Below are positions 24,648 through 34,147 of a stretch of DNA of 64,000 bases, piece after piece. Origin of the DNA: Allosphingosinicella deserti (lineage in GTDB: Bacteria > Pseudomonadota > Alphaproteobacteria > Sphingomonadales > Sphingomonadaceae); contig NZ_PXYI01000003.1 of NCBI RefSeq assembly GCF_003012735.1, positions 682,001 through 746,000 of the forward strand, written 5' to 3'. Every line of letters begins with the position of its first letter. Within the stretch, counting starts at the first letter, position 1. The translations under genes and the position numbers were made by a program. The notes under the pieces were generated by a model. That model made no database searches. It was not told where the DNA came from and saw only the letters and a list, made by a program, of their open reading frames with translations.

Positions 24648-26546
24648 ATGAGATCCAGCCTTTCCCTCTCCGCCGCCCTCCTGGTCTTCGTCGCGCCCGC
24701 GGCTTCGGCCGTTCCGGTTACCCTTGCCGAAAGCCCGCCGAGCCTCGTCGAGCAGGCGGCCGCGGCCTACGGCGTCTACGACATCAATCGCGCCGAGGCG
24801 CTCTATCGCCGCGCCTCGAACGATCCGCAGGCAAGCCCCCCGGATCGCGGCATTGCCCGCCGCGAATGGGCCCGCATCATTTGGCTGGTCGACGGGGACG
24901 CGGCCGCGGCTCGCAAGATCCTCGAGGCGGGCATCGCCGAGGATCCGGATCCTTGCCCTGCGGCCTTGCTCTATGCCCGAATGCCCGGTGGCGGCGGCAA
25001 GAGCGGATCGGCGCGGATCGATGCGCTCGCCGTGCAATGCCTCGCGATCGAACCGGGCATCTCGGTTGAGCGCGTGCGCGCCCGCATGCTGGAGGCGGCG
25101 GCGGCGCCGTCTCCGGATCCGTTGCTGCGGGAAGCCAACGGCCGCTGGGATGCGCTTCCACTCGATGCGCAATCCGGCCCGGCAGGATCGCGTCTGCTGC
25201 TTGCGCTTGGCCTGCTGTCGCACGATGCCGAGCGCGCTCTCGCAGGCTGGCGCAGCTATTTTGGGCTCGATGCTGGCGAGGGTGCGCCCCAAGGCCTGCG
25301 CAGCCTGACGCCGGATGCCGTCGGCACGTTCGAACGCGGCCTTGCGCCCGATGCACCCTCCAGCGACCGGCTTGCTCTGGCGATACTGCTGATGCGCGCC
25401 GGCTTCGCGGAAGAGCTTCGCCGCTTCACCGCCGGGGCCCTCGAGGGGATCGCTACCGACGATGCGGAGCGCCGCACGATCGACGCCTATCTTGCCCTGC
25501 GCACTGCGATCGACGCGGAGGTTCTCGCCCATGATCGCCGCTACGCACGCCACGGCGCCGTCGACGAGGACGCGTATGAGGAGCGCCTGCGCCGAATCCT
25601 TGCCGAGGCCGTGGCGTCGCTCGGCAGGGCCGGAAAGGTCGACGGAGCGGGAGAGGATCCGTGGCCTGCGCTGCGCCGGCACTTCAATCTGTTCGGCACG
25701 ATCGGCAAGAGCAATGGCGTCTCCAGCCTCCATCTCGGGCATGTCGTCGTCGACGAGCAGATGTCGGTCACACAGGATGGTCGCAGCGGCACGCTCCGCT
25801 TTCTCGCCATCGATCTGATGGCGCAGAACGGATTTTCGGGGTGGCTCGCCGACGGCGCCGGCGGTCCGGGCGGCTGGGCGGTCGACGGCACAACCATCAT
25901 CCAGGTGCGGCCGCGCTTCATGGCGACGGTCGAGACCTCGCTCGCCGTGGCGCGGCCCGGCGCGGCCCGCGACCGTGCCTTGCGCGAGATCGAGACAAAG
26001 CGCCGGAGCGATCGCGCGATCGCGCGCAACGAACCGATCTCCTACCTTCCCGGCGTGCGCGACCGATTGCGGCTGCAGGGGATTGACGACATCGTCGCGT
26101 CCGTCCGCACCGCCGGCATCTCGGAGGCCGGCTTCGCACCGGCCTTTCGCAAGGCTTATGCCGAGGCGACCTTCGGCAGCGCCATCGTCGCCCATGAAGG
26201 CCGCCACGCCCTCGATCAGATCGAATTCCCCGGCGGCCGGGCACTTCCGAACGAGGAGCTCGAATATCGCGCGAAGCTTTCCGAAATAGCGTTCTCCGTC
26301 AGCCCGCGCCTTGCCCTGTCGTCCATCTATTCGCCGTTGTTCGGGGGGAGCACCGGCCACGGCGTCGCGAACCGGCGCCTCGCCGCCGACCTCGCCCGCT
26401 GGATCGCGGCGAACGGCGATCAGGTCGCCGGCTATGATCCGCAGCGCACCCCGCTCGAGCAGCTCGACCGGCTGACCAACGATCAGTTGCGGGCGATCGT
26501 ACGCGCGCTGGACAGCGCTGTTAGGGCAGGCGCACCGGTCTCCTGA
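24648..26546 (+). CDS. Secreted protein with helical-repeat N-terminus and HExxH motif
   Basis: 632 residues with a signal peptide (SLSLSAALLVFVAPAASA). Residues ~35-330 are alanine-rich helices of TPR/SEL-like appearance (AAAYGVYDINRAEALYRRAS, GIARREWARIIWLVDGDAAAARKILEAGI). The C-terminal part has HEGRH at 516-520, an exact zincin HExxH, followed about 20 residues on by ELEYRAKLSEIAFS, where a third Glu ligand could lie. I do not recognise the family. A periplasmic zinc peptidase is the best guess, and a degenerate one cannot be excluded. The start has only a weak ribosome site. It is followed by an M23 peptidase in the same direction. Confidence 0.6.
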   Translation: MRSSLSLSAALLVFVAPAASAVPVTLAESPPSLVEQAAAAYGVYDINRAEALYRRASNDPQASPPDRGIARREWARIIWLVDGDAAAARKILEAGIAEDPDPCPAALLYARMPGGGGKSGSARIDALAVQCLAIEPGISVERVRARMLEAAAAPSPDPLLREANGRWDALPLDAQSGPAGSRLLLALGLLSHDAERALAGWRSYFGLDAGEGAPQGLRSLTPDAVGTFERGLAPDAPSSDRLALAILLMRAGFAEELRRFTAGALEGIATDDAERRTIDAYLALRTAIDAEVLAHDRRYARHGAVDEDAYEERLRRILAEAVASLGRAGKVDGAGEDPWPALRRHFNLFGTIGKSNGVSSLHLGHVVVDEQMSVTQDGRSGTLRFLAIDLMAQNGFSGWLADGAGGPGGWAVDGTTIIQVRPRFMATVETSLAVARPGAARDRALREIETKRRSDRAIARNEPISYLPGVRDRLRLQGIDDIVASVRTAGISEAGFAPAFRKAYAEATFGSAIVAHEGRHALDQIEFPGGRALPNEELEYRAKLSEIAFSVSPRLALSSIYSPLFGGSTGHGVANRRLAADLARWIAANGDQVAGYDPQRTPLEQLDRLTNDQLRAIVRALDSAVRAGAPVS

Positions 26547-26629
26547 TCGCTCTCGCCTCGGCAGCAAAGGCTTGGTATCTCGCCGGTGGGGACGCTGGCC
26601 GATCGCGCCGTCAATGCGGGAGAATGTGC

Positions 26630-27736
26630 ATGCCCGGTCTTCGATGGGGAGCGCTGCTCCTGTCTTCCTTACTTGTGTCGCCGCTCGGCGCCGCCCAACC
26701 CTCCAATCCGCTTCGCCAGAGTTTCTCGATCGAAGCCCGCGGCGCCCCTGCGCCGGTGCGTATCGGCGGCGCGCGGACATTGCGCTACGAGCTCCACCTC
26801 ACCAATTTTGCTGCCCGTGTGCTCGTGCTCGACGCGCTGACGATGCGAGACTCTGCGTCCGGCCGAATCCTCGGCGCCCTCGAGGGAGACGCGCTCGCAC
26901 GCGCGGCCGCTTCGGTCGGTGCGGGCGAGGGCGCCGATCCGCGCCTGGTCGAGCCTGGTCGGCGCGCCATCGTCTATGTCGATCTGACGCTGCCCGCCGA
27001 CACGCCCGCCCGGATCGAGCATCTCCTCGCCTTCGGCGATCCCGCCTCGAAGAGTGCGCCGCATGGCACGGTCGCTGGCGGCGCAGTGGCGGTCGATGCA
27101 CGCGCGCTTCCGGAACTCGGGCCGCCTCTACGGGGCGGGCCCTGGGCCGCAGTGTACGAGCCCGATATGGCAAGGGGTCACCGCCGCGTTCCCTACGCTG
27201 TCGCGGGGCGGGTCACCATTCCCGGACGCCACGCGATCGACTGGATGCGTGTCGGCGAGAATGGCGCGGCCGCGGGGAAGGACGACGGGCTCGGCGCCGA
27301 GGTGCTCGCGGTCGCCGACGCAGTGGTCGCGGCGGCACGAGACGGAGTCGCCGAACCGACCGGGGAGCGCCCGGCGGTGACGCTTGCCGAAGCGTCGGGA
27401 AACTATGTCGCGCTCGGTCTCGGCGGCGGGCGCTTCGCCTTTTACGAGCATCTGATGCCCGGCCTCAAGGTCAGGCCGGGCGATCGGGTGCGGCGTGGGC
27501 AGGTGATCGGCAGGCTCGGCTCGACGGGCCAGGCCAGCCGCCCGCACCTTCATTTCCATGTCGCGGATGCCGCCGCCACGCTCGATGCCGAAGGCATGCC
27601 TTACCGCCTGCGCGGCGGCACGATCGTCGGGGTATTCGCCTCAATCGAGGCGTTCGGCGATGGTTCGCCGTGGACGCAATCGGAGCCGACCCCGTCCGAC
27701 TTCCCAATGCCGAATGCGGTCGTGCGATTCCCCTGA
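26630..27736 (+). CDS. Secreted M23-family (LytM) metallopeptidase
   Basis: 368 residues with a signal peptide (LRWGALLLSSLLVSPLGAAQ). An N-terminal beta-rich domain (about 30-160) precedes the M23 domain with the zinc motifs GRHAIDWM (H-x3-D type) and PHLHFHV, plus the LytM frame VRPGDRVRRGQVIGRLGSTGQASRPH. M23 enzymes cut peptidoglycan cross-bridges or, when inactive, activate amidases. Both zinc motifs look intact. The ATG at 26630 has GGGAG 7 nt upstream, better than the ATG at 26624. It converges on the alpha/beta hydrolase with a 21-bp gap. Confidence 0.9.
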   Translation: MPGLRWGALLLSSLLVSPLGAAQPSNPLRQSFSIEARGAPAPVRIGGARTLRYELHLTNFAARVLVLDALTMRDSASGRILGALEGDALARAAASVGAGEGADPRLVEPGRRAIVYVDLTLPADTPARIEHLLAFGDPASKSAPHGTVAGGAVAVDARALPELGPPLRGGPWAAVYEPDMARGHRRVPYAVAGRVTIPGRHAIDWMRVGENGAAAGKDDGLGAEVLAVADAVVAAARDGVAEPTGERPAVTLAEASGNYVALGLGGGRFAFYEHLMPGLKVRPGDRVRRGQVIGRLGSTGQASRPHLHFHVADAAATLDAEGMPYRLRGGTIVGVFASIEAFGDGSPWTQSEPTPSDFPMPNAVVRFP

Positions 27737-27757
27737 TCGGGCGCTATGGCCCATGGC

Positions 27758-28630
27758 TCAGCCTGCGGGGAGGCGGCCAAGGAAGTCGCGGATCAGCCCG
27801 GCGGCTTCGTCGAGGTTGGTCTCGAGCAGCCAATGGCCGCCGTCGAGCAGGTGGAGTTCGGCATTGGGAAGATCGCGCAGATACGCGCGGGCCGATGCCT
27901 CGGGCATGTAGCCGTCCTGCGGTCCCCACACGATCAGGGTGGGCGGCTGGTGCGCGCGCAGATAGGCCTGGTAGCGCGCGAACCAGTCGAGATTGTCCTT
28001 CAGCCCCGCGATGATGCCGACGATGATCTCGCGGCGGCGGGGGGTGGTCAGCGCCCAATGAAGCGTCCAAAGGTCGGGCGGGATTAGCTCGGCGCGCTCC
28101 GGACGCACGTCGTTCAGGAATTCCTCTCGATATCCGTCTTCCGACACCGCATCGCCGAGTGCGTCCCGCCGCTCCGGCGTCGGATCGCGAAAATAGGCTT
28201 TCAGCCCCTCATATTTCGGGCCGAGGACATCCTCGTAAATGTCCCCGTTCTGGATGATCAGGCCGGTGATCCGCTCCGGGCCTTGAATGGCGAGGCGCAG
28301 CCCGATCTGCGACCCGAAATCGTGCAGGTAGAGCGCGAAGCGGTGCACGCCCAGTGCGTCGAGGAAACGCGCGAGGAAATCGGCATAGCCATCGAAATCG
28401 TAGCGGAAATCGTCGGGCGTATCACTGTAGCCGCAACCCGGAAAGTCGGGTGCCAGCTGCCGCCAGCCATTCCCCAATCGAGGCATCAGATTGCGGAATT
28501 CGTAGGACGAGCAGGGATAACCGTGCGGTAGCAGCAGGACGGGACCGTCGGGCGGGCCTGCCTCCCGGTAGAAGACGCGATAACCGTCGAGCTCGATCCA
28601 ACGATGGCGCACAACTGCTTGATCGACCAT
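27758..28630 (-). CDS. Alpha/beta hydrolase with Asp nucleophile (epoxide hydrolase/dehalogenase type)
   Basis: 290 residues, no signal peptide. The oxyanion motif PHGYPCSSYEFRNLMPRL is near the N-terminus. The nucleophile elbow reads LHDFGSQIG, with Asp in place of the usual Ser, as in epoxide hydrolases, haloalkane dehalogenases and related enzymes. The acid is in VWGPQDGYM and the catalytic His in DGGHWLLE. A helical cap domain lies between (VLGPKYEGLKAYFRDPTPERRDAL). Cleavage of an epoxide or halide is likely, substrate unknown. The ATG at 28630 has AGGAGCG upstream. Confidence 0.88.
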   Translation of the reverse strand: MVDQAVVRHRWIELDGYRVFYREAGPPDGPVLLLPHGYPCSSYEFRNLMPRLGNGWRQLAPDFPGCGYSDTPDDFRYDFDGYADFLARFLDALGVHRFALYLHDFGSQIGLRLAIQGPERITGLIIQNGDIYEDVLGPKYEGLKAYFRDPTPERRDALGDAVSEDGYREEFLNDVRPERAELIPPDLWTLHWALTTPRRREIIVGIIAGLKDNLDWFARYQAYLRAHQPPTLIVWGPQDGYMPEASARAYLRDLPNAELHLLDGGHWLLETNLDEAAGLIRDFLGRLPAG

Positions 28631-29078
28631 GGGAACGCTCCTTCGTCCGGTCTGGCCGTGCGGCATGGCGCCGCGCCGTTGGCCACGACCTGTTACGTCC
28701 CCGGCGGGGATTTTGGAAACGCGGGCGGCGGTTGCAAGCCGCCGCGCCGAGTTCGCGGCGAGCCGATGGCAGGCTGCGGCTAAGCGATGTCCAGGGCTTG
28801 AAGTACGGTTCGCGCGACATCGTTCCGGCAGCCCGCTGAGGAGGCGCTGGCTAGCCGCGCACCAGGGCGGCAGCCGCATGCGACAATAGCCCGCCGAGGC
28901 ACTTCGTGACGGCGTCGGCGACACTGCCGATCACTGGACGAAATCGTTGCTGCCAACCCCTTCGTCGTGCCGATGCGCTCCGGATGGCGTAGACTAAGCC
29001 GCCGGAACGATCAGGGCTTTCCCGTATCACGGCCGGGCGCCGGCGACCTTAGCGTCCGTGGCAAAGGAGGAGCATGAC
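28631..29078. other. Intergenic region between divergent hydrolase and stress-protein genes
   Basis: About 450 bp with no supported gene. It must contain the promoters of both flanking genes. I saw no convincing inverted repeat, and no GGAAC-N16/17-GTT general-stress promoter of the alphaproteobacterial EcfG type ahead of the stress-protein gene. Confidence 0.4.
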
Positions 29079-29879
29079 ATGAAATCCATCCTGCTGTTCG
29101 CCAATGACGACCCGGGCTTCGACATCAGGCTGAAGGCCGCGCTGGCGCTTGCGCGCGCCGGAGGCGGGCATATCACCTGTCTTCAGGCGCGGCCGTTCAA
29201 CACCTTCGTCGTCGCCGATCCGTTCGGCGGGGTCTATGCGCCGGCCGCCCTCATGGCGACGATCGAGGCCGCGGACAGCGCCCACCAGGACAGGATCGAG
29301 ACGCAGCTTGGCGTGGAGGGGATATCCTGGTCGTGGCAGCGCGAGGACGGCGAGCCCGGGCCCGCCCTCGTGACCCACTCCTCCCTCGCCGATGCGATCG
29401 TGATCAGCGTCCCCGGTACCGATCCGGGGGCGATGGCGGTCGCTTCCGACGTCGCGCTCCATGCCCGCTCGGCGGTCGTCGCCGTGCCGAGCGCCGGTTC
29501 TGCATTCGATCCCGCCGGCAAGGCGATGATCGCATGGAACGGATCGGCGGAGAGCGCGCATGCGCTACGGCTCGCACTGCCGCTGCTGCGTATGGCCTCG
29601 GCGGTGGAGATCGTCACCATCGGGGCCGCGGGCGGGCGGTTCCTCGCTGCCGAAGCTTCGGTCTATCTCGCGCGGCAGGGGATCGCCGCGGGCTTGGTCG
29701 AGCGACGGGCTGCGGGGCGAAGGCCGGCCGAGGCGCTGGCCGATGCCGCCGCGCAGACCGGTGCCGGTGCGATCGTGATGGGCGCCTACGGCCATACGCG
29801 CATGCGCGAGGCCGTGCTCGGCGGCACCACAAGGGACATGCTGCGGAGCGCTGCAGTGCCATTGGTGCTCGCCCATTGA
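29079..29879 (+). CDS. Universal stress protein (UspA family, tandem-domain length)
   Basis: 266 residues, two Usp-like halves. The first begins MKSILLFANDDPGFDIRLKAALALARAGGGHITCL. The second has AMIAWNGSAESAHALRLALPLL and ends with the nucleotide-loop region GAGAIVMGAYGHTRMREAVLGGTTRDML, which matches the G-x2-G-x9-G(S/T) ATP-binding pattern, then VPLVLAH. Only the second half keeps this loop. Cytoplasmic stress protein. The start is set by AAAGGAGG (29063-29070) 8 nt before the ATG. Confidence 0.9.
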   Translation: MKSILLFANDDPGFDIRLKAALALARAGGGHITCLQARPFNTFVVADPFGGVYAPAALMATIEAADSAHQDRIETQLGVEGISWSWQREDGEPGPALVTHSSLADAIVISVPGTDPGAMAVASDVALHARSAVVAVPSAGSAFDPAGKAMIAWNGSAESAHALRLALPLLRMASAVEIVTIGAAGGRFLAAEASVYLARQGIAAGLVERRAAGRRPAEALADAAAQTGAGAIVMGAYGHTRMREAVLGGTTRDMLRSAAVPLVLAH

Positions 29880-30035
29880 GCGACCCGCCGCCCGAAGGGT
29901 TCGATCACAGCAATCAACCGACGGTATGATGGCAGAGGCGCAATCCGTTCGCCATCGCTTTCGGCGCGCCGATGGCGGGGCACCTCGGAGAATCCCTTAG
30001 TGCGTTCCGGATCGGCCTTGGGGTAAAGCGCGGCC

Positions 30036-31250
30036 ATGGATTATTCGAAGATCTTCGCCCAGGCGATCGACCGGCTTCATGCCGAGGGCCGCTACCGTGT
30101 GTTCATCGACATCTTGCGCAACAAGGGATCGTTCCCGAATGCGCGCTGCTTTGCCGGGCATAACGGCCCCAAGCCGATCACCGTCTGGTGCTCGAACGAT
30201 TATCTGGCGATGGGCCAGCATTCGTCGGTGATCGCGGCGATGGAGGAAGCGCTCCACGATGTCGGCGCCGGTTCGGGCGGCACCCGCAACATCGGCGGCA
30301 ACACCCATTATCATGTCGATCTCGAGGCCGAGCTTGCCGATCTCCACGGCAAGGAAGCGGCTTTGCTGTTCACCTCGGGCTACATTTCGAACGAGGCGAC
30401 GCTCTCCACCCTGGGCAAATTGCTGCCGGGCTGCGTGATCTTCTCCGACGAATTGAACCACGCCTCGATGATCGCCGGCATCCGCACCTCGGGCTGCGAG
30501 AAGCGGGTGTTCCGCCACAACGATCTTGCTCATCTCGAGGAATTGCTTGCCCAAGCCGATCCGGACGCGCCCAAGCTGATCGCGTTCGAGAGCGTCTATT
30601 CGATGGACGGCGATGTCGCGCCGATCGCCGCCATCTGCGATCTTGCCGACCGCTACAATGCGATCACCTATCTCGACGAAGTCCATGCCGTCGGCATGTA
30701 CGGCGCGCGCGGCGGCGGCATTTCGGAGCGCGACGACGTCGCCCACCGCCTGACCATCATCGAGGGCACGCTCGGCAAGGCGTTCGGCGTGATGGGCGGC
30801 TACATCGCCGCCGACCGCAACATCGTCGACGTCATCCGCAGCTACGCGCCGGGCTTCATCTTCACCACCTCACTGTCGCCTGTGCTGGTCGCCGGCGCGC
30901 TCGCCAGCGTCCGCCACCTCAAGGCGTCCAGCGCCGAGCGCGAAGGCCAGCAAGCCGCCGCGGCGACGCTCAAGGCGATCTTCGCCGAAGCCGGGCTGCC
31001 GGTGATGGCCTCGACCACCCACATCGTGCCGCTGATGGTCGGCGATCCGGTCAAGGCCAAGAAGATCAGCGACATCCTGCTCGCCGAATACGGCGTCTAC
31101 GTCCAGCCGATCAATTACCCCACCGTCCCGCGCGGTACCGAGCGCCTGCGCTTCACCCCGGGACCGAGCCACACGCATGCAATGATGCGCGAACTCGCCG
31201 GTGCGCTGGTCGAGATCTGGGACCGGCTCGAGCTGCGTGTCGCCGCCTGA
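30036..31250 (+). CDS. hemA: 5-aminolevulinate synthase
   Basis: 404 residues, full length for the alphaproteobacterial enzyme. It condenses glycine and succinyl-CoA to 5-aminolevulinate, the first step of heme synthesis by the C4 route. Diagnostic segments: [35 protein letters not shown], the PLP Asp in [12 protein letters not shown], and the Schiff-base Lys248 in EGTLGKAFG. The C-terminus has [16 protein letters not shown] and [10 protein letters not shown]. It ends 6 bp from the convergent P450 gene, so heme supply and two heme enzymes sit side by side. Confidence 0.97.
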   Translation: MDYSKIFAQAIDRLHAEGRYRVFIDILRNKGSFPNARCFAGHNGPKPITVWCSNDYLAMGQHSSVIAAMEEALHDVGAGSGGTRNIGGNTHYHVDLEAELADLHGKEAALLFTSGYISNEATLSTLGKLLPGCVIFSDELNHASMIAGIRTSGCEKRVFRHNDLAHLEELLAQADPDAPKLIAFESVYSMDGDVAPIAAICDLADRYNAITYLDEVHAVGMYGARGGGISERDDVAHRLTIIEGTLGKAFGVMGGYIAADRNIVDVIRSYAPGFIFTTSLSPVLVAGALASVRHLKASSAEREGQQAAAATLKAIFAEAGLPVMASTTHIVPLMVGDPVKAKKISDILLAEYGVYVQPINYPTVPRGTERLRFTPGPSHTHAMMRELAGALVEIWDRLELRVAA

Positions 31251-31256
31251 GGGCGA

Positions 31257-32489
31257 TCAGTCGAATTCGACCACGAGTCGGTCCGAAAACAGGCCGTTCT
31301 TGCGCAGATGTCCGGCGGACCCGCGTGCCCGCCGCAGATTTTGCCGGGCCAGCAGCGGCTTCAGCATGCGCGGCATCGTCGCCTTGTTGATCTGCAGGCC
31401 GAAGCAGATGTGCAGCCCGTGGCCGAAATGCACATATTCGTGCGGCTGACGATCGGGATCGAACCGCTTCGGATCCGGGATACGGCGCGCGTCCATCATC
31501 GCGGAGGAGAAAGCCGCGACCACGTTCGAGCCCTTTGTGATCGTTCGTGCCGACGACGTGCCGCGGGCCAGCGTCCAATCCTGTAGCGCTATTCGCTTGA
31601 GGCCCGGACCGAGCGGATCGAAGCGCATCGCTTCCTGGATGATCGCCCACAGCCGGCCATCGTCTCCGGCCCGTGCCGCCTGCTGGGCAACGGCTAGCCA
31701 GGCCGGGCGGCGCAACAATTGCTCAAGCGCCTGGGGCAATACCATCGGCGGCTGCGGCGGCCCGCCGACGATCATGCAGAGCAGCGCGGTGCGGATCTCG
31801 ACGTCCGAGTAACCGGCCGCGCCCTGCGCCTGCAGCGTCAGGCAGCGGGACAGGACGTCGTCCGGCCGATCGACCTTCGCCTTTCGCGCGGCGATGACGC
31901 CGTCGATATGCACCCGGAACGCCGCTGCGATCTGTTCGACGTCGGCGAGCCAGACCTTGTCGGCGGGAGAGCCGGTGAACTGGAATTCGAACAGGCGCGA
32001 ACCCCACACGGACAGGCTGCCGACAGCCGGCTCCGGCACTCCGAAATAGCGGGCGATGGTGTCGAACGCGGCGGGCCGCACCAGGCCGACGACCTCGATC
32101 CGGCCGTCCGTAGCGTCGACCATCGCTTGCGCGCGCGCTTCTGCATCGTCGGCGAGGCGGTGCAGATCGGCGGCGGTGCACACGGTCCGCATGCCCGCGA
32201 GCTGCCGGCGATAATCGGCCGTGTCGCGCATCCCGAGAAAGAAAGGCTGCTTGTCGGTGATGACGTCGAGATTCTCGGCATAGGTGACGCCGAACGCGGC
32301 GTCCGTTTCGAAGATCTCGACGACGTCGTCATAGCGCGTCACGACCCAGGTCGAGAACAGATGCAGGATCGGCTTCCAGCGGCGCAGCAGCCCGAGCAGC
32401 GCGGGCGCCCAGGCGATGAACCGTCCCCCGATCCAGCCTCTGACACCGCGCTGCGGCCGGTAGCAATCCTGGGTCTCGAGGATGCTCAC
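31257..32489 (-). CDS. Cytochrome P450 with atypical I-helix
   Basis: 410 residues, soluble, no membrane anchor. The heme-binding loop FGHGLHICFG supplies the thiolate Cys362, and the ExxR pair is in IIQEAMRFDP at about 285. The I-helix region (about 235-249) reads CMIVGGPPQPP, so the usual A/G-G-x-D/E-T acid-alcohol pair that activates O2 is missing. P450s lacking it, such as the CYP74 and prostacyclin-synthase types, rearrange hydroperoxides or use peroxides. The GTG start shares bases with the stop of the DyP peroxidase gene (GTGA overlap), arguing for coupled translation and joint function. Last gene of the five-gene operon. Confidence 0.9.
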   Translation of the reverse strand: MSILETQDCYRPQRGVRGWIGGRFIAWAPALLGLLRRWKPILHLFSTWVVTRYDDVVEIFETDAAFGVTYAENLDVITDKQPFFLGMRDTADYRRQLAGMRTVCTAADLHRLADDAEARAQAMVDATDGRIEVVGLVRPAAFDTIARYFGVPEPAVGSLSVWGSRLFEFQFTGSPADKVWLADVEQIAAAFRVHIDGVIAARKAKVDRPDDVLSRCLTLQAQGAAGYSDVEIRTALLCMIVGGPPQPPMVLPQALEQLLRRPAWLAVAQQAARAGDDGRLWAIIQEAMRFDPLGPGLKRIALQDWTLARGTSSARTITKGSNVVAAFSSAMMDARRIPDPKRFDPDRQPHEYVHFGHGLHICFGLQINKATMPRMLKPLLARQNLRRARGSAGHLRKNGLFSDRLVVEFD

Positions 32490-34147
32490 AGCAGCGCCAG
32501 ATAGCGGAGCGCCGCCATGCTCGGCAGGAAGAAATAGTCGCCGCCGGCAAGCTGCACATAGGTTCTGACGTCCACCGTTCGCCGTAGCGGCTTTTCGCGG
32601 ATGGTCATCGGACCTGCGGGACCGAGCAGTGGGTCGACCTCGCCGAACAACGTGGCGAAGGCAGGGTTGAGCAGCCACGTCTGCTGCACGAACTCGAACT
32701 GCCGGGCGATGTCGGTATTGAGGCACATGAACAGCAAGCCGCGGTCGCGTTCGTCGTCCACCTTGGGATCCGCAATCTTCGGTCCGAATTTTCGGCCACG
32801 CCGCAGGATGCGATGGTTGTTCGCGGCCTGCAGCAATGTCTCCCGCGATTCCTGGTCATCCTTGGGCGCCAGCGCGTCGCGCGGATTGGCGCGCCGGACG
32901 TGGCTTCCGGGCGGGCAGCCGACCCCGTGCGGATCGTCGCTCCTGAACAGGAAACCGTTGTCGGGCAGCCCGTATCGATCCGGCTTTCGGTACCCGGCCG
33001 GGCAGAGCAGATGGCCGTCGCGTCCGCGCCCGATCACCCGCTCGGCGATCCACTCGGCGTTGACGTGGTTGGCGGTGGGGTCCTGGGCGCGGATGCGGGC
33101 GGCATTCTCCTCGAGCGAGGTCCAGAATTTGGCGACGTCCTGCTTGAGCTCGCGAACCACCAGATAGCTGCCGTTGAGGCCGAGATCGGCGAAGCCTTCG
33201 GCAAGCGAGTGCGGCGGCAGCTTCGCCTGCTCCGGGCGAGGATCGATCTTGCTCGGATCGCCCCCGACCCAGGTCGGGACCACGGGCCCCGGCGCCGGTT
33301 CGCTATGCCCGTTCTGGTAGCCGATCAGCACCTCGCCGAGCGGCACGCCCTGGACGGGGTCCCGCGCGGCCGGTCGGCCCTCGAGGGTCACCAGTCCCGA
33401 TTCATCCTTGGGAACTGTAAGCCCGTAGGGCGCCGGCTGAGAGAGGCCGTCGGCAAAGCCGAGATGTTCCCGGCTGATGCCCTGATGCTCGACGTCGAGA
33501 AGCAGTTCCAGCTGGCGGACCACGTCGACATGGTGGCGCGCCAGGAGTGCGACGACGTCGTCCCGCCAGAGACGCGAATCCTCCTCCGTTCGCGTGTACA
33601 GCATCAGTAGGGCGTGCACGGTGAGAGGCGTTCGAATGTCCTCTTCCGGGGCTCCGTCGTGGGGAACCTGATAGGGCAGCATCCAGTCGAGCTTGCCCTC
33701 GGCAGGATCTCTCGGCGGCGTGTTGGCGCTCCACACCGGCCCGCCGTCGATCACCGACTCCTGCCAGGCGCCCTTCCGCCGGTCGCCGAGCCGTCGCATC
33801 CGGTCTTCCTGGTACATGCCTTCGCGAAACGGGCGTGCGAACGAGGCGAGCGCCTGTTCGCCGAGTCCCATATAGCCGAGCCCGGTTCCGGTGAAGGCGA
33901 TCGCCGCGGCGCGATCCTGCTGCGCGGCCGGCACACCGTGGGTAATCGTCACGCTCTCCTGAAGCGCTTCGAGCCAGGCGCCGCCGGGGACGCTCGCCGG
34001 CCAGGTGAATTCGAGGAACAGCGCGCGCCCTGTCTCGAGCTTGCCGAAGCCGCTGGCGACGATCCCCTGCGTGTCGATCGCCAGCGAGGGTGCGAGCTTC
34101 CAGTTCGGCGGAGAACCCGGAATGGAGTTCACAGAAGCCAGTGCCAC
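32486..34147 (-). CDS. DyP-type heme peroxidase
   Basis: 553 residues. DyP hallmarks: distal Asp233 in GFADGLSQP, proximal heme-ligand His416 in GSHVRRANPRD, and the downstream HRILRRG block that carries the distal Arg. The length is above that of compact bacterial DyPs and closer to larger subclasses. No Tat or Sec signal is seen, so it should be cytoplasmic, unlike EfeB-type DyPs. No encapsulin gene or targeting tail is evident nearby. GTG start at 34147 with GAGGAGG 7 nt upstream. It overlaps the preceding gene by 19 bp and the P450 by 3 bp. Peroxide-driven oxidation of an unknown substrate is likely. Confidence 0.88.
   Translation of the reverse strand: MALASVNSIPGSPPNWKLAPSLAIDTQGIVASGFGKLETGRALFLEFTWPASVPGGAWLEALQESVTITHGVPAAQQDRAAAIAFTGTGLGYMGLGEQALASFARPFREGMYQEDRMRRLGDRRKGAWQESVIDGGPVWSANTPPRDPAEGKLDWMLPYQVPHDGAPEEDIRTPLTVHALLMLYTRTEEDSRLWRDDVVALLARHHVDVVRQLELLLDVEHQGISREHLGFADGLSQPAPYGLTVPKDESGLVTLEGRPAARDPVQGVPLGEVLIGYQNGHSEPAPGPVVPTWVGGDPSKIDPRPEQAKLPPHSLAEGFADLGLNGSYLVVRELKQDVAKFWTSLEENAARIRAQDPTANHVNAEWIAERVIGRGRDGHLLCPAGYRKPDRYGLPDNGFLFRSDDPHGVGCPPGSHVRRANPRDALAPKDDQESRETLLQAANNHRILRRGRKFGPKIADPKVDDERDRGLLFMCLNTDIARQFEFVQQTWLLNPAFATLFGEVDPLLGPAGPMTIREKPLRRTVDVRTYVQLAGGDYFFLPSMAALRYLALL

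Noticed and set aside
29880-30035. FNR/FnrL-like box (GATCA...ATCAA) upstream of hemA
   Set aside because: The half-sites are 7 bp apart instead of 4 and one arm is degenerate.
32486-34147. Encapsulin cargo system for the DyP peroxidase
   Set aside because: No encapsulin shell gene lies nearby and the DyP C-terminus (AALRYLALL) lacks an obvious cargo-loading tail.
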